64,000 bases of DNA from the NCBI RefSeq assembly GCF_003001955.1, contig NZ_PVNH01000002.1:434001-498000 (forward strand). Reading direction: 5' to 3'. Source of the DNA: Prauserella shujinwangii (GTDB lineage Bacteria > Actinomycetota > Actinomycetes > Mycobacteriales > Pseudonocardiaceae). Shown here one piece after another: positions 26,210 to 35,425 of the stretch. A model generated the notes under the pieces. It was not told the DNA's origin, made no database searches, and saw only the letters and a program-made list of their open reading frames with translations. Numbering within the stretch: the first letter of the stretch is position 1; the number at the start of each line of letters is the position of its first letter. Position numbers and translations under genes: made by a program.

Positions 26210-27162
26210 GCCGCCTTCTCCCTGCCCCGGCGGGACTTCGCGGCATGCGCGGCCGCCGCCTCGCGCACCCAGGCGCCGTTCTCGTGCGCGGCGCGGCGGT
26301 GGGCGACGCGTTCCGCGTTGCACGGGCCCGCGCCGGAGAGCACCCGCTTGAACTCGGTCCAGTCGATCTCGCCGAAGTCGTAGTGCCCGCGCTCCGGGTT
26401 CCACCTCAGCTCGGGGTCGGGCAGCGTGACACCGAGCGCCTCGGCTTGCGGCACCGTCATGTCGACGAACCGCTGCCGCAGCTCGTCGTTGGTGTGCCGC
26501 TTGATCTTCCACGCCATTGACTGCGCGGTGTTGGGCGAGTCGGCGTCCGGCGGCCCGAACATCATCAATGAAGGCCACCACCAGCGGTCCGTGGCGTCCT
26601 GCACCATCCGCCGCTGCTGTTCGGTGCCCTTCATCATCGTCATCAGCAGCTCGTAGCCCTGCCGCTGGTGGAAGGATTCCTCCTTGCAGATCCGGATCAT
26701 GGCCCGCGCGTACGGCCCGTAGCTGGAACGGCACAGCGGGACCTGGTTGCAGATCGCGGCGCCGTCGACCAGCCACCCGATCACGCCGACGTCCGCGAAG
26801 TTCAGTGTCGGGTAGTTGAAGATCGACGAGTACTTCTGCCTGCCGGTGACGAGCTTCTCGGTCAACTCGGCGCGGTCGGCGCCCAGCGTCTCGGCCGCGG
26901 AGTACAGGTAGAGCCCGTGCCCGGCCTCGTCCTGCACCTTCGCCAGCAGGATCGCCTTGCGCCGCAACGAAGGCGCCCGGGTGATCCAGTTGCCCTCCGG
27001 CTGCATGCCGATGATCTCCGAGTGCGCGTGCTGCGCGATCTGCCGGATCATCGTCTTCCGGTAGCCCTCCGGCACCCAGTCCCTCGGCTCGATCCGCGCA
27101 TCGCGGGCGATCGTGCCCTCGAAGTGCCGCTCCAGGTCGGGCTCGGACAACGTGGCGGTCAT
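26206..27162 (-). CDS. paaA: Phenylacetyl-CoA epoxidase catalytic subunit
   Basis: 318 residues, ferritin-like di-iron oxygenase. Ligand motifs include [20 protein letters not shown] and [14 protein letters not shown]. It epoxidises the aromatic ring of phenylacetyl-CoA with O2. First structural gene after paaZ, with which it shares an ATGA overlap. Confidence 0.95.
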   Translation of the reverse strand: MTATLSEPDLERHFEGTIARDARIEPRDWVPEGYRKTMIRQIAQHAHSEIIGMQPEGNWITRAPSLRRKAILLAKVQDEAGHGLYLYSAAETLGADRAELTEKLVTGRQKYSSIFNYPTLNFADVGVIGWLVDGAAICNQVPLCRSSYGPYARAMIRICKEESFHQRQGYELLMTMMKGTEQQRRMVQDATDRWWWPSLMMFGPPDADSPNTAQSMAWKIKRHTNDELRQRFVDMTVPQAEALGVTLPDPELRWNPERGHYDFGEIDWTEFKRVLSGAGPCNAERVAHRRAAHENGAWVREAAAAHAAKSRRGREKAA

Positions 27163-29195
27163 CGGGTGTCCTCCTTCGCGACGAGCGTCAGCACGTCGTA
27201 CTTCGCCACCGACTCACCATCGGCGTTGGTGACGTCGGTGTCCCAGCGCACCTCGCCGTAGTCGGCGTTCTCCCTCGGGGTGATCTGCTTGCACGTCAAC
27301 GTCACGGTCAGCTCGTCGCCCGGCTTCACCGGGGTGAGGAAGCGCAGGTTCTCCAGCCCGTAGTTGGCCAGCACCGGTCCCGGCTCGGGCGAGACGAACA
27401 GCCCCGCGGCGAACGACACCACCAGGTAGCCGTGCGCCACGATGCCGCCGAACAGCGGATTCTCCCGCGCCGCCGCCTCGTCGGTGTGGGCGTAGAAGGT
27501 GTCGCCGGTGAACTCGGCGAAGTGGGCGACGTCCTCCTCGGTGACCCGGCGCGGCCCGGCCACCACGCTGTCCCCGACCCGCAGCTCGGCCAGCGACTTG
27601 CGGAACGGGTGCACGTCCTCGGTGTTGCGCGGGGCGCCGGGCACCCAGCGGCCGGTGACGGCGGTCAGCACCTTGGGGCTGGCCTGCACGGCCGTGCGCT
27701 GCATGTGGTGCAGCACGGCGCGGATGCCGCCGAGCTCCTCGCCGCCGCCCGCGCGGCCGGGGCCGCCGTGGACCAGGTTCGGCAGCGGGGAGCCGTGCCC
27801 GGTGGATTCCTTGGCGTTGTCGGCGTCGAGGACGAGCAGCCTGCCGTGCCACGGCGCCGCGCCGAGCACCACGTCCCGCGCGAACCCGGCGTCCCCGGTG
27901 ACGACCGAGCCGGCGAGGCTGCCGAGACCGCGCGCGGCGAGCTGGATCGCGTGGTCGGTGGACCGGTAGGGGATGAGCGTGGACACCGGCCCGAACGCCT
28001 CCACCTCGTGCGGTTCGGCGCGTTCGGGGTCGTCGCAGCGCAGCAGCACCGGCGAGACGAACGCACCACGCTCGGGGTCGGCGTCGACCGCGTCGACCCG
28101 CTCCGGGTCGCCGAACACGATCGAGCTCGCGTCCAGCAGCGCCTTCAGCGAGCGGCGCACCTCCTCGCGCTGCTCCAGGCTCGCCAGCGCGCCCATGCGC
28201 ACGTTCTCGTTCGCGGGGTTGCCGACGGTGACCTTCCCGAGCCGCTCGGTCGCGGCCGCCGCGACGTCGTCCATCAGCTCGGCGGGCACCAGCGCGCGCC
28301 GGATGGCGGTGCACTTCTGCCCCGCCTTGACGGTCATCTCGGTGACCAGCTGCTTGACGAACAGGTCGAACTCCGCGGTGCCCGGCGTGGCGTCCGGGCC
28401 GAGGATCGAGCAGTTCAGCGAGTCGGCCTCGGCGTTGAACCGCACGGAGTTCCGCACGATCGCCGGATGCGCCCGCAGCCGCTGCGCGGTGCTGGCCGAC
28501 CCGGTGAACGACACCAGGTCCTGCGCTGTCACGTGGTCGAGCAGGTCGCCCGCGCCGCCGCAGACCAGCTGCAGTGAGCCCTCGGGCAGCAGCCCGGACG
28601 CCACGATCAGCTCGACCAGGCGGTGGGTGAGGTACGCGGTCTGGCTCGCGGGCTTGACCAGGCTCGGCACCCCGGCGAGGAACGCGGGAGCGAACTTCTC
28701 CAGCGGCCCCCACACCGGGAAGTTGAAGGCGTTGATCTGCACCGCGACGCCCCGCAGCGGCGTGCACACGTGCTGCCCGGTGAACGTGCCACCCTTGCCG
28801 AGCGGCTCGGGCGGCCCCTCGACGAGGTAGGTGTCGTTCGGCAGCTCCCTGCGGCCCTTGCTCGAGTAGGCGAACAGCACGCCGATGCCGCCGTCGATGT
28901 CGAACTTCGAGTCGCCGAGGGTGGCGCCGGTGCGCGCCGAGAGCCGGTACAGCTCCTCGCGGTGCTCCCGCAGGTGGGAGGCCAGCGCCTTGAGCAGGGC
29001 GGCACGCTGGTGGAACGTCAGCTCGCGGAGGGCGGGCCCGCCCACCTCGCGGCCGTAGGCGAGCGCCGCGCCCAGGTCGAGGCCCTTCGCGGAGATCCGC
29101 GCGACCTCCTCCCCCGTCGCGGCGTCGTGCAGCGGGGTGCCCTCGTCCGCCGGTGCGCGCCAGGCGCCCGAGACGAAACTGCGCAGCGAACCCAT
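27159..29195 (-). CDS. paaZ: Bifunctional oxepin-CoA hydrolase / semialdehyde dehydrogenase
   Basis: 678 residues from the ATG at 29195. Residues 1-520 are an aldehyde dehydrogenase (Cys295 in [11 protein letters not shown], Glu in [11 protein letters not shown]); about 540-678 are a MaoC-type hydratase ([32 protein letters not shown]). PaaZ opens the oxepin ring and oxidises the aldehyde. First gene of the minus-strand paa operon, under the divergent PaaR-like operator. Confidence 0.95.
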   Translation of the reverse strand: MGSLRSFVSGAWRAPADEGTPLHDAATGEEVARISAKGLDLGAALAYGREVGGPALRELTFHQRAALLKALASHLREHREELYRLSARTGATLGDSKFDIDGGIGVLFAYSSKGRRELPNDTYLVEGPPEPLGKGGTFTGQHVCTPLRGVAVQINAFNFPVWGPLEKFAPAFLAGVPSLVKPASQTAYLTHRLVELIVASGLLPEGSLQLVCGGAGDLLDHVTAQDLVSFTGSASTAQRLRAHPAIVRNSVRFNAEADSLNCSILGPDATPGTAEFDLFVKQLVTEMTVKAGQKCTAIRRALVPAELMDDVAAAATERLGKVTVGNPANENVRMGALASLEQREEVRRSLKALLDASSIVFGDPERVDAVDADPERGAFVSPVLLRCDDPERAEPHEVEAFGPVSTLIPYRSTDHAIQLAARGLGSLAGSVVTGDAGFARDVVLGAAPWHGRLLVLDADNAKESTGHGSPLPNLVHGGPGRAGGGEELGGIRAVLHHMQRTAVQASPKVLTAVTGRWVPGAPRNTEDVHPFRKSLAELRVGDSVVAGPRRVTEEDVAHFAEFTGDTFYAHTDEAAARENPLFGGIVAHGYLVVSFAAGLFVSPEPGPVLANYGLENLRFLTPVKPGDELTVTLTCKQITPRENADYGEVRWDTDVTNADGESVAKYDVLTLVAKEDTR

Positions 29196-29225
29196 CAGGG
29201 CCGACCTCCTCGTCGAGCCGGAATA

Positions 29226-29247
29226 ACCAACCATTCGTTCGGTAATT
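29226..29247. promoter_or_regulatory. PaaR-type operator
   Basis: The 22-bp element centred on ACCATTCGTTCGGT agrees at 13 of 16 fixed positions with the PaaR motif reported for Corynebacterium (as I recall it). It sits between the divergent paaZ (29195) and paaI (29302) starts, so one site could control both operons. The TetR-type gene paaR ends the paaIK side. Confidence 0.72.
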
Positions 29248-29301
29248 CATGATACAGTTCGAGCCCACAGAGGCAAGGTCGGCTCGTGGAGGTCACGACT
29301 C

Positions 29302-29739
29302 GTGGGCAACGCCGCTTACGACATGTTCGCCGTCGACGAGGCTTCGCGCGCGCTGGGCATCGAGCTCGTCGACGCGGGCGAGGGGCGCGCGGTGTGCGCG
29401 ATGACGGTCACCGCGACGATGGTCAACGGCCACGACATCGTGCACGGCGGTTACGTCTTCCTCCTCGCCGACACCACGTTCGCCTGCGCATGCAACAGCC
29501 ACGGCCCCGTCACCGTCGCCTCGGGAGCCGAGATCTCGTTCGTGACCTCGGCCCGCCTCGGCGACCGGCTGGTCGCGACGGCCGAGGAACGCACCCGCTA
29601 CGGGCGCAACGGCATCTACGACGTCACCGTGCACCGTGCGGACGCGGCCGGGCGCACGGTGATCGCCGAGTTCCGCGGCCGCAGCCGCGTGATCGGCGGA
29701 ACCGGAAACGCCGGAAACACGGACAAGGGAGTCACGTGA
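29302..29739 (+). CDS. paaI: Hydroxyphenylacetyl-CoA thioesterase
   Basis: 145 residues, hotdog fold. NGHDIVHGGYVFLLADTTFA contains the catalytic Asp/HGG region and CNSHGPVTVASGAEI the substrate strand. It releases CoA from dead-end phenylacetyl-CoA products. Ribosome site GGAGG at 29288; GTGA overlap with paaK. Confidence 0.92.
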   Translation: MGNAAYDMFAVDEASRALGIELVDAGEGRAVCAMTVTATMVNGHDIVHGGYVFLLADTTFACACNSHGPVTVASGAEISFVTSARLGDRLVATAEERTRYGRNGIYDVTVHRADAAGRTVIAEFRGRSRVIGGTGNAGNTDKGVT

Positions 29740-31022
29740 CCGATCTCGACCCCACCGAGCGGCTCCACACCGAGGAGCTGCGCGCACTGCAGCTGGAGCG
29801 TCTGCAGTGGACACTGAGGCACGCCTACGCCAACGTTCCGCTCTACCGGAAGAAGTTCGACGACGCCGGGGTCCACCCCGAGGACTGCCGGTCGCTCGCC
29901 GATCTCGCCCGGTTCCCCTTCACCACGAAGCAGGACCTGCGCGAGGCCTACCCGTTCGGCATGTTCGCGGTACCGCAGGAGAAGGTGCGCCGGATCCACG
30001 CCTCCAGCGGCACCACCGGCAAGCCGACGGTCGTGGGCTACACGGAGAACGACCTCGGCCACTGGGCGGACGTGATGGCGCGCTCGATCCGCGCCGCGGG
30101 CGGGCGGCCGGGGCACAAGGTGCACGTCGCGTACGGCTACGGCCTGTTCACCGGCGGCCTCGGCGCGCACTACGGCGCCGAGCGGCTGGGCTGCACGGTG
30201 ATCCCGGCGTCCGGCGGAATGACGGCGCGGCAGGTGCAGCTGATCAACGACTTCCGGCCCGAGATCATCATGGTCACGCCGTCGTACATGCTCACGCTGC
30301 TCGACGAGTTCGAGCGCCAGGGCATCGACGCGCGCGGCAGTTCCCTGCGGGTGGGCATCTTCGGCGCCGAGCCGTGGACCGAGCGGATGCGCGCCGAGAT
30401 CGAGGAGCGCGCGGGCATCGACGCCGTGGACATCTACGGGTTGTCCGAGGTGATGGGCCCCGGGGTGGCGCAGGAGTGCGTGGAGACCAAGGACGGCCTG
30501 CACGTCTGGGAGGACCACTTCTACCCCGAGGTGATCGACCCGGTCGACGAGCACGTGCTGGGCGAGGGCGAGCACGGCGAACTGCTGTTCACCTCGCTCA
30601 CCAAGGAGGCGCTGCCGATCATCCGCTACCGGACGAGGGACCTGACGCGCCTGCTGCCCGGCACGGCGCGGCCCGCGTTCCGGCGGATGGAGAAGGTGAC
30701 CGGCCGCAGTGACGACATGATCATCCTGCGGGGCGTCAACCTCTTCCCGACACAGATCGAGGAGATCGTCCTGCGCACCGACGGGCTTTCCCCGCACTTC
30801 CAGCTCGTGCTCTCGAAGCAGGGGCACCTCGACCATCTCACCGTGCGGGTGGAGGCCACCGCGGACACGCCAGCCGAGCGCAGGGAGAGCGCCGCGCAGG
30901 AGATCGTCACGCGGGTCAAGGACGGCATCGGCGTCACCGTGGACGTCGCCGTCGTGGATCCCGACACGCTGGAGCGGTCGATGGGCAAGATGCGCCGGGT
31001 GATCGACGAGCGCGCCGGTTGA
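29736..31022 (+). CDS. paaK: Phenylacetate-CoA ligase
   Basis: 428 residues, ANL superfamily. AMP-binding loop IHASSGTTGKPTVVGYT, then DIYGLSEVMGPGVAQEC and the hinge TGRSDDMIILRGVNLFP. Activates phenylacetate to phenylacetyl-CoA, the first step. GTG start overlaps the paaI stop. The C-terminal KMRRVIDER contains the conserved late lysine. Confidence 0.95.
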   Translation: MTDLDPTERLHTEELRALQLERLQWTLRHAYANVPLYRKKFDDAGVHPEDCRSLADLARFPFTTKQDLREAYPFGMFAVPQEKVRRIHASSGTTGKPTVVGYTENDLGHWADVMARSIRAAGGRPGHKVHVAYGYGLFTGGLGAHYGAERLGCTVIPASGGMTARQVQLINDFRPEIIMVTPSYMLTLLDEFERQGIDARGSSLRVGIFGAEPWTERMRAEIEERAGIDAVDIYGLSEVMGPGVAQECVETKDGLHVWEDHFYPEVIDPVDEHVLGEGEHGELLFTSLTKEALPIIRYRTRDLTRLLPGTARPAFRRMEKVTGRSDDMIILRGVNLFPTQIEEIVLRTDGLSPHFQLVLSKQGHLDHLTVRVEATADTPAERRESAAQEIVTRVKDGIGVTVDVAVVDPDTLERSMGKMRRVIDERAG

Positions 31023-31035
31023 GATACTGCGCCCC

Positions 31036-31647
31036 ATGACCGCGGAACCGCAGGTCCACCCACGCCGCCGGGGCAGGCCGGGATACGACCTGGAGTCGCT
31101 GCTGCTGGTCGCGGTCGAGCTGTTCAACGAGCGCGGCTACGACGGCACCAGCATGGAGGACCTCTCCCGCAAGCTCGGCATCACCAAGTCGGCGATCTAC
31201 CACCACGTCTCCAGCAAGGAGGAGCTGCTGCGGCTCGCCGTGGACCGGGCGCTCGACGGCCTGTTCGGCATCGTCGCCGAGGCCGAGGCGGTGCCGGGAC
31301 CCGCCGTCGAGCGCCTGGAGTACCTGGTGCGCGGCAGTGTCGGGGTGCTGGTCGACCGGCTGCCGTTCGTCACGCTGCTGCTGCGGGTGCGGGGCAACAC
31401 GAAGGTGGAGCGGGCCGCGCTCACCCGCAGGCGGGAGTTCGACCGGATCGTCGCCGATCTCGTGGCGCAGGCCGAGCAGGACGGCGACATCCGGCCGGAC
31501 GTCGACCCCGCCGTCACCTCCCGCCTCCTGTTCGGCATGGTCAACTCCCTCATCGAGTGGTACCGGCCGCGCCGGTCGGCCGGAACGGACATCGCCGACG
31601 CCGTGGTCAAGATCGCCTTCGACGGGATCCGCGTGCGCGCCCCGTAA
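31036..31647 (+). CDS. paaR: TetR-family regulator of phenylacetate genes
   Basis: 203 residues. N-terminal HTH YDGTSMEDLSRKLGITKSAI, C-terminal effector domain. It starts 13 bp after paaK, so it is in the paaIK-R operon; with the operator at 29226-29247 it is the probable phenylacetyl-CoA-responsive repressor of both paa operons. Confidence 0.88.
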   Translation: MTAEPQVHPRRRGRPGYDLESLLLVAVELFNERGYDGTSMEDLSRKLGITKSAIYHHVSSKEELLRLAVDRALDGLFGIVAEAEAVPGPAVERLEYLVRGSVGVLVDRLPFVTLLLRVRGNTKVERAALTRRREFDRIVADLVAQAEQDGDIRPDVDPAVTSRLLFGMVNSLIEWYRPRRSAGTDIADAVVKIAFDGIRVRAP

Positions 31648-31699
31648 GGGCGAATGTCACGGGGCGTGTCGCCTCTTTCATCGACAGTGAAGGCGTGAG

Positions 31700-31718
31700 T
31701 AAGGTAAGACTTGCCTCA
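31700..31718 (+). promoter_or_regulatory. Iron box (DmdR/IdeR-type operator)
   Basis: TAAGGTAAGACTTGCCTCA matches the 19-bp DtxR-family consensus TTAGGTTAGSCTAACCTAA at 13 positions, with imperfect dyad symmetry. It lies 33 bp before the first siderophore gene (start 31751), the expected place for iron-dependent repression. Confidence 0.82.
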
Positions 31719-31750
31719 CCTGCTTGCCGCCTGTCGGACCGAGGAGACCC

Positions 31751-32749
31751 GTGACTGCCGCTTCGACCGTGGCCGAGTCCGTCGGCGAGTCCGTGCTCGA
31801 CTGCGTCGGTGGAACCCCCGTCGTCGCACTGCGCAGGCTGTTCCCCGGACCGGATGTCGAGGTCCTCGCCAAGCTGGAGCTGATGAACCCGGGCGGGAGC
31901 ATGAAGGACCGCTCGGCGCGCTACATCGTGGAGAGCGGGCTGCGGGACGGCACCATCCCGCCCGGCTGCCGGCTCGTCGAGAGCAGCTCGGGCAACTTCG
32001 GCATCGCGCTGGCGATGGCGGCCAGGGTGCACGGCCTGGAGTTCACCTGCGTCGTCGACCCGAAGACCACGAAGGCCAACGTCGCGATCCTGCGCCGCCT
32101 CGGCGCGGACGTCGAGACCGTGTCCGAACCGGACGAGTCGGGCGGATATCTCGGGACCCGGCTGCGCCGGGTGCGGGAGCTGCTGGCGGCCGTGCCCGGC
32201 TCGGTGTGGGTGAACCAGTACGCCAACGACCGCAACTGGCAGGCCTACTACCACGGCACCGGCGCCGAGCTGGCCGAGCAGCTGGCGCACCCACCCGGCT
32301 ACCTCTTCGCGGCGGTGAGCACCACCGGCAGCATCCTCGGCTGCGCGCGCCGCCTGCGGGAACGCTTTCCCGGGCTGCGCGTGGTCGCGGTCGACGCCGC
32401 GGGATCGGTGGTGTTCGGCGGCGCCCCGGGACACCGCGAACTGCCCGGGATCGGCTCCAGCCGCGTGCCCGAGCTGTGCCGTCCCGACGAGGTGGACGAG
32501 GTGGTGCACGTCGACGACGTCGACGCCGCCCTCGGCTGCCGCGAGCTGCTCGCGACGGAGGGCATCTTCGCGGGCGGCTCGTCCGGGTCGGTGGTCGCCG
32601 CCGTCGCGCGGACGCTGCCCCGGCTGCCGAAACCCTGCCGCGTCGTGGCGATCCTGCCCGATCGCGGCGACCGCTACCTGGATCTCGTGTACGACGACGA
32701 CTGGCTGGCCGCCGCGCGGGCGCGCCGCACCGAACACCGAGGAGACTGA
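31751..32749 (+). CDS. sbnA: N-(2-amino-2-carboxyethyl)-L-glutamate synthase (SbnA-like)
   Basis: 332 residues, fold-type II PLP enzyme of the cysteine-synthase family. The PLP Lys is residue 52 in NPGGSMKDRSARYI; SSSGNFGIALAMAA and STTGSILG form the phosphate loops. SbnA condenses O-phosphoserine with glutamate as the first step to 2,3-diaminopropionate. GTG at 31751 follows GAGGAGA closely. SbnA rather than plain cysteine synthase is argued by the adjacent SbnB and NIS genes. Confidence 0.88.
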   Translation: MTAASTVAESVGESVLDCVGGTPVVALRRLFPGPDVEVLAKLELMNPGGSMKDRSARYIVESGLRDGTIPPGCRLVESSSGNFGIALAMAARVHGLEFTCVVDPKTTKANVAILRRLGADVETVSEPDESGGYLGTRLRRVRELLAAVPGSVWVNQYANDRNWQAYYHGTGAELAEQLAHPPGYLFAAVSTTGSILGCARRLRERFPGLRVVAVDAAGSVVFGGAPGHRELPGIGSSRVPELCRPDEVDEVVHVDDVDAALGCRELLATEGIFAGGSSGSVVAAVARTLPRLPKPCRVVAILPDRGDRYLDLVYDDDWLAAARARRTEHRGD

Positions 32750-32756
32750 ACCGGCC

Positions 32757-33761
32757 GTGGCCTCCGACAATCCCCGACTGCTCTACCTGACGCGCGGCGA
32801 CATCACCGCGGTCGGCGGTGCCCACTCCGAGCTGTACGTCACGGCACTGCGTGACGCGCTGGTCGCGCACGCCGAGGGCGCCACCGTGCAGCCGCTGAAG
32901 CCGTACCTGCGCACGCGCGGCAAGGAAGGGCACATCGCCGACCGGATCATCGCGATGCCGGCGCACGTCGGCGAGCCCGGCATCTCCGGTCTGAAGTGGA
33001 TCGGCAGCAAGCACGACAACCCGGCGTCCGGGCGGGAACGGGCCAGCGCGGTGATCGTGCTCAACGACCCGGAGACGAACTACCCGGTCGCCATCATGGA
33101 GGGCGCGCTGATCAGCGCGTGGCGCACCGCGGGCGTCACCTGCCTGGCCGCGCGGCACCTCGCGCGGGACGGGTTCACCGACGTGGCGCTGATCGGCTGC
33201 GGGCTCATCGGCGGCACCCAGCTCGCGGCCCTGCTGGAACAGTTCCCCGCCATCACCACCGTCCACCTCTTCGACACCCGGCCCGAGGCGGCCGCCACCC
33301 TCGCCGACCGGTTCGGCGAACGGGTGACCGCCCGCGTCGCCGGGAGCGCCGAGGACGCGGTGCGCTCCGGTGACGTCGTGGTGCCGTGCACGGTGACCGA
33401 CCGGCCCTACCTGGAGTTCGACTGGCTCAAGCCGGGTGCCTTTCTCGCGAACGTGTCCATCATGGACGTTCACAAGGACGTGTTCCTGCGCGCGGACAAG
33501 GTGCTCGTCGACGACTGGGAGCAGAGCAACCGGGAGAAGAAGGTCATCAACCAGCTCGTGCTGGAGGGGCGGTTCTCCCGCGAGCAACTGCACGCCGAGC
33601 TGGGCGAGGTACTGGCGGGCACCAGGCCCGGCAGGGAGACCGACGACGAGATCGTGCTGCTGAACCCGATGGGCATGGCGGTGGAGGACATCGCGTGCGC
33701 CGGGGAGGTCTACCGCCGCGCCCGCCTGCACCACGTCGGCACCTGGCTGGACCTCTACTAG
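32757..33761 (+). CDS. sbnB: N-(2-amino-2-carboxyethyl)-L-glutamate dehydrogenase (SbnB-like)
   Basis: 334 residues, ornithine-cyclodeaminase/mu-crystallin family. Contains the Rossmann NAD motif in ALIGCGLIGGTQLAAL (about 140-156) and HVGEPGISGLKWIGSKHDNP, the substrate part. In staphyloferrin B synthesis this enzyme oxidatively splits the SbnA product into 2,3-diaminopropionate and 2-oxoglutarate. Eight bases after sbnA. Confidence 0.9.
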   Translation: MASDNPRLLYLTRGDITAVGGAHSELYVTALRDALVAHAEGATVQPLKPYLRTRGKEGHIADRIIAMPAHVGEPGISGLKWIGSKHDNPASGRERASAVIVLNDPETNYPVAIMEGALISAWRTAGVTCLAARHLARDGFTDVALIGCGLIGGTQLAALLEQFPAITTVHLFDTRPEAAATLADRFGERVTARVAGSAEDAVRSGDVVVPCTVTDRPYLEFDWLKPGAFLANVSIMDVHKDVFLRADKVLVDDWEQSNREKKVINQLVLEGRFSREQLHAELGEVLAGTRPGRETDDEIVLLNPMGMAVEDIACAGEVYRRARLHHVGTWLDLY

Positions 33762-33779
33762 TGGTGGGCAGCGGCCTCA

Positions 33780-33832
33780 GCAGTGAAGGCCACCTTCAGT
33801 GCGTTGAACGCAGTGAAGGTGGCCTTCACTGC
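33780..33832 (+). terminator. Family B hairpin inside the siderophore operon
   Basis: Perfect 17-bp arms (33780-33796 and 33816-33832) plus an inner TGCGT/ACGCA stem. It separates sbnAB from the first NIS gene (start 33848), with no separate promoter obvious, so it may reduce read-through or stabilise the sbnAB message. Confidence 0.65.
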
Positions 33833-33847
33833 CCCTCGGAGCTGGTG

Positions 33848-35425
33848 ATGCGGGACCTGGTGGACACGCTGGTCCGGGAGCGGCTGTTCGGGTTCGCCGA
33901 CGGGGTGCGGGCCGGGGAAGGCTACCGGGTCGGCCAGGTCGCCTTCCGGGTCCGCGAGGGCGACGGGCTGCAGCCGGTCCGGTACGCGGGCGGTCCCGTG
34001 TGGTACGGCGACCGGGAGGTCGCACCGGACGAGCTGCTCCGGCTCGTCGCCGCGGGCGAACCGCACGTGGAGCGGGTCGCCGCCGATGTCCGCACGGCCG
34101 TCGAGCACGCCAAGGTCGTGCTGGATGCCCGGCACGGCCTCACGCCGGTCGGGCTGCTCGCGGGTGAACGGCTCGCCGCCACCCGGAACCGGCCGTTCCA
34201 CCCCACCGCGCGGGCGGCCGCGGGCTGGACGCGTGCCGACCTGGCCGAGTACGGGCCGCTGCGCCGGGAACCCCTGCCGCTGCGCTGGGTCGCCGTCGAC
34301 CCGGCGCACGTGCGCTTCGGTGGTGGCGCCGACTCGCGACGGCTCGCGGACGTCCTGCTCCGCGGCGAACGTCCCGCCGCCCCGGATGGCCGCGTGCTGA
34401 TCCCGGTGCACCCGTGGCAGTTCGAGCACGTGCTGCCCGGTGAGTTCGCCGCGGAGCTGGACGCGGGGATCGTCACACCGCTTCCCGAGGCGGCGGGCTC
34501 GTGCACGCCGACCGCGTCGCTGCGCACGCTCGCCACCCCGGATCCGGCCAGGCACGTGAAGCTTCCGCTCGGCATCGCCACGCTCGGCTCCGCGCGTCTG
34601 CTGCCGCCCCGCTACCTCGGCAACGGCGAGCGCGCCGAACACCTGCTGCGCGGCCTGCTCGACCGCGACCGGCCGCTGCGCGAGCTGGTCGCCATCTGCG
34701 ACGAGCGCTCATGGTGCGCCATCGACGGCGACGAGTTCGCCGACCGGCCAGGGCAGCTGGCCGCGCAGCTGCGCGGCTACCCCCGCACCCCGCCGGGCAC
34801 CGTGACCGTCCCGATGGCGGCGCTGGCCGCGCACGAGTGGGACAGCCTCGGGGTACTGGCGCCACGCGGGCCGCTGGCGTTCTTCCACGACCTCGCCCTC
34901 GGCTTCACGGCCATGGCCCTGGGCTTCCTGCGGCACGGGGTGCTGCCCGAGCTGCACGGCCAGAACGTGCTGGTGACCCTGCGCGACGGCGCGCCCGTCC
35001 GGTTCGTGCTGCGGGACCACGACACCGTGCGCCTCTGTCCACGGTGGATGGCTTCGGCCGGCGTGCCCGACCCCGGCTACCGGGTCCGGCCGGGCGCACC
35101 GCAGTCGCTGTCCCTCGACTCCGGCACCGAGCTGGTCGGCTACCTGCAGACGCTCGGCCTCCAGGTGAACCTGCACGGTGTCGCCGACGCGCTGGCCCGC
35201 CACCATGGCCTCGCCGAGCGGGTGTTCTGGCAGCGGCTGCGCGAGGCCCTGCGGACGAACCTCGGCCGGATCCCGCTACCGCCGGACGTGGAACGGCTGC
35301 TGCTGCGGGAACCGGAGTGGCCTGGTCGCGACGTGCTCGGCCCGCTGCTGCGGCAGGGCCCTTCGGCGGGGGTCAGCATGCCCGCGGCCACCGGCCGGGT
35401 GCCCAACCCGCTGCGCGCGGTATGA
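33848..35425 (+). CDS. NIS siderophore synthetase 1 (IucA/IucC family), divergent
   Basis: 525 residues. Conserved pieces: FHPTARAAAGW (about 117-127, family HPxxKxxxG motif), TPTASLRTLA, KLPLGIATLGSARLLPP, and PELHGQNVL near residue 369 with FVLRDHDTVRL. The motif lysine is replaced by Arg and the following Arg is Ala, so the carboxylate or ATP site may differ. Shorter than the usual 580-620 residues. The ATG at 33848 has GGAG six bases upstream. By gene order it matches SbnC; overlaps the next gene by ATGA. Confidence 0.85.
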   Translation: MRDLVDTLVRERLFGFADGVRAGEGYRVGQVAFRVREGDGLQPVRYAGGPVWYGDREVAPDELLRLVAAGEPHVERVAADVRTAVEHAKVVLDARHGLTPVGLLAGERLAATRNRPFHPTARAAAGWTRADLAEYGPLRREPLPLRWVAVDPAHVRFGGGADSRRLADVLLRGERPAAPDGRVLIPVHPWQFEHVLPGEFAAELDAGIVTPLPEAAGSCTPTASLRTLATPDPARHVKLPLGIATLGSARLLPPRYLGNGERAEHLLRGLLDRDRPLRELVAICDERSWCAIDGDEFADRPGQLAAQLRGYPRTPPGTVTVPMAALAAHEWDSLGVLAPRGPLAFFHDLALGFTAMALGFLRHGVLPELHGQNVLVTLRDGAPVRFVLRDHDTVRLCPRWMASAGVPDPGYRVRPGAPQSLSLDSGTELVGYLQTLGLQVNLHGVADALARHHGLAERVFWQRLREALRTNLGRIPLPPDVERLLLREPEWPGRDVLGPLLRQGPSAGVSMPAATGRVPNPLRAV

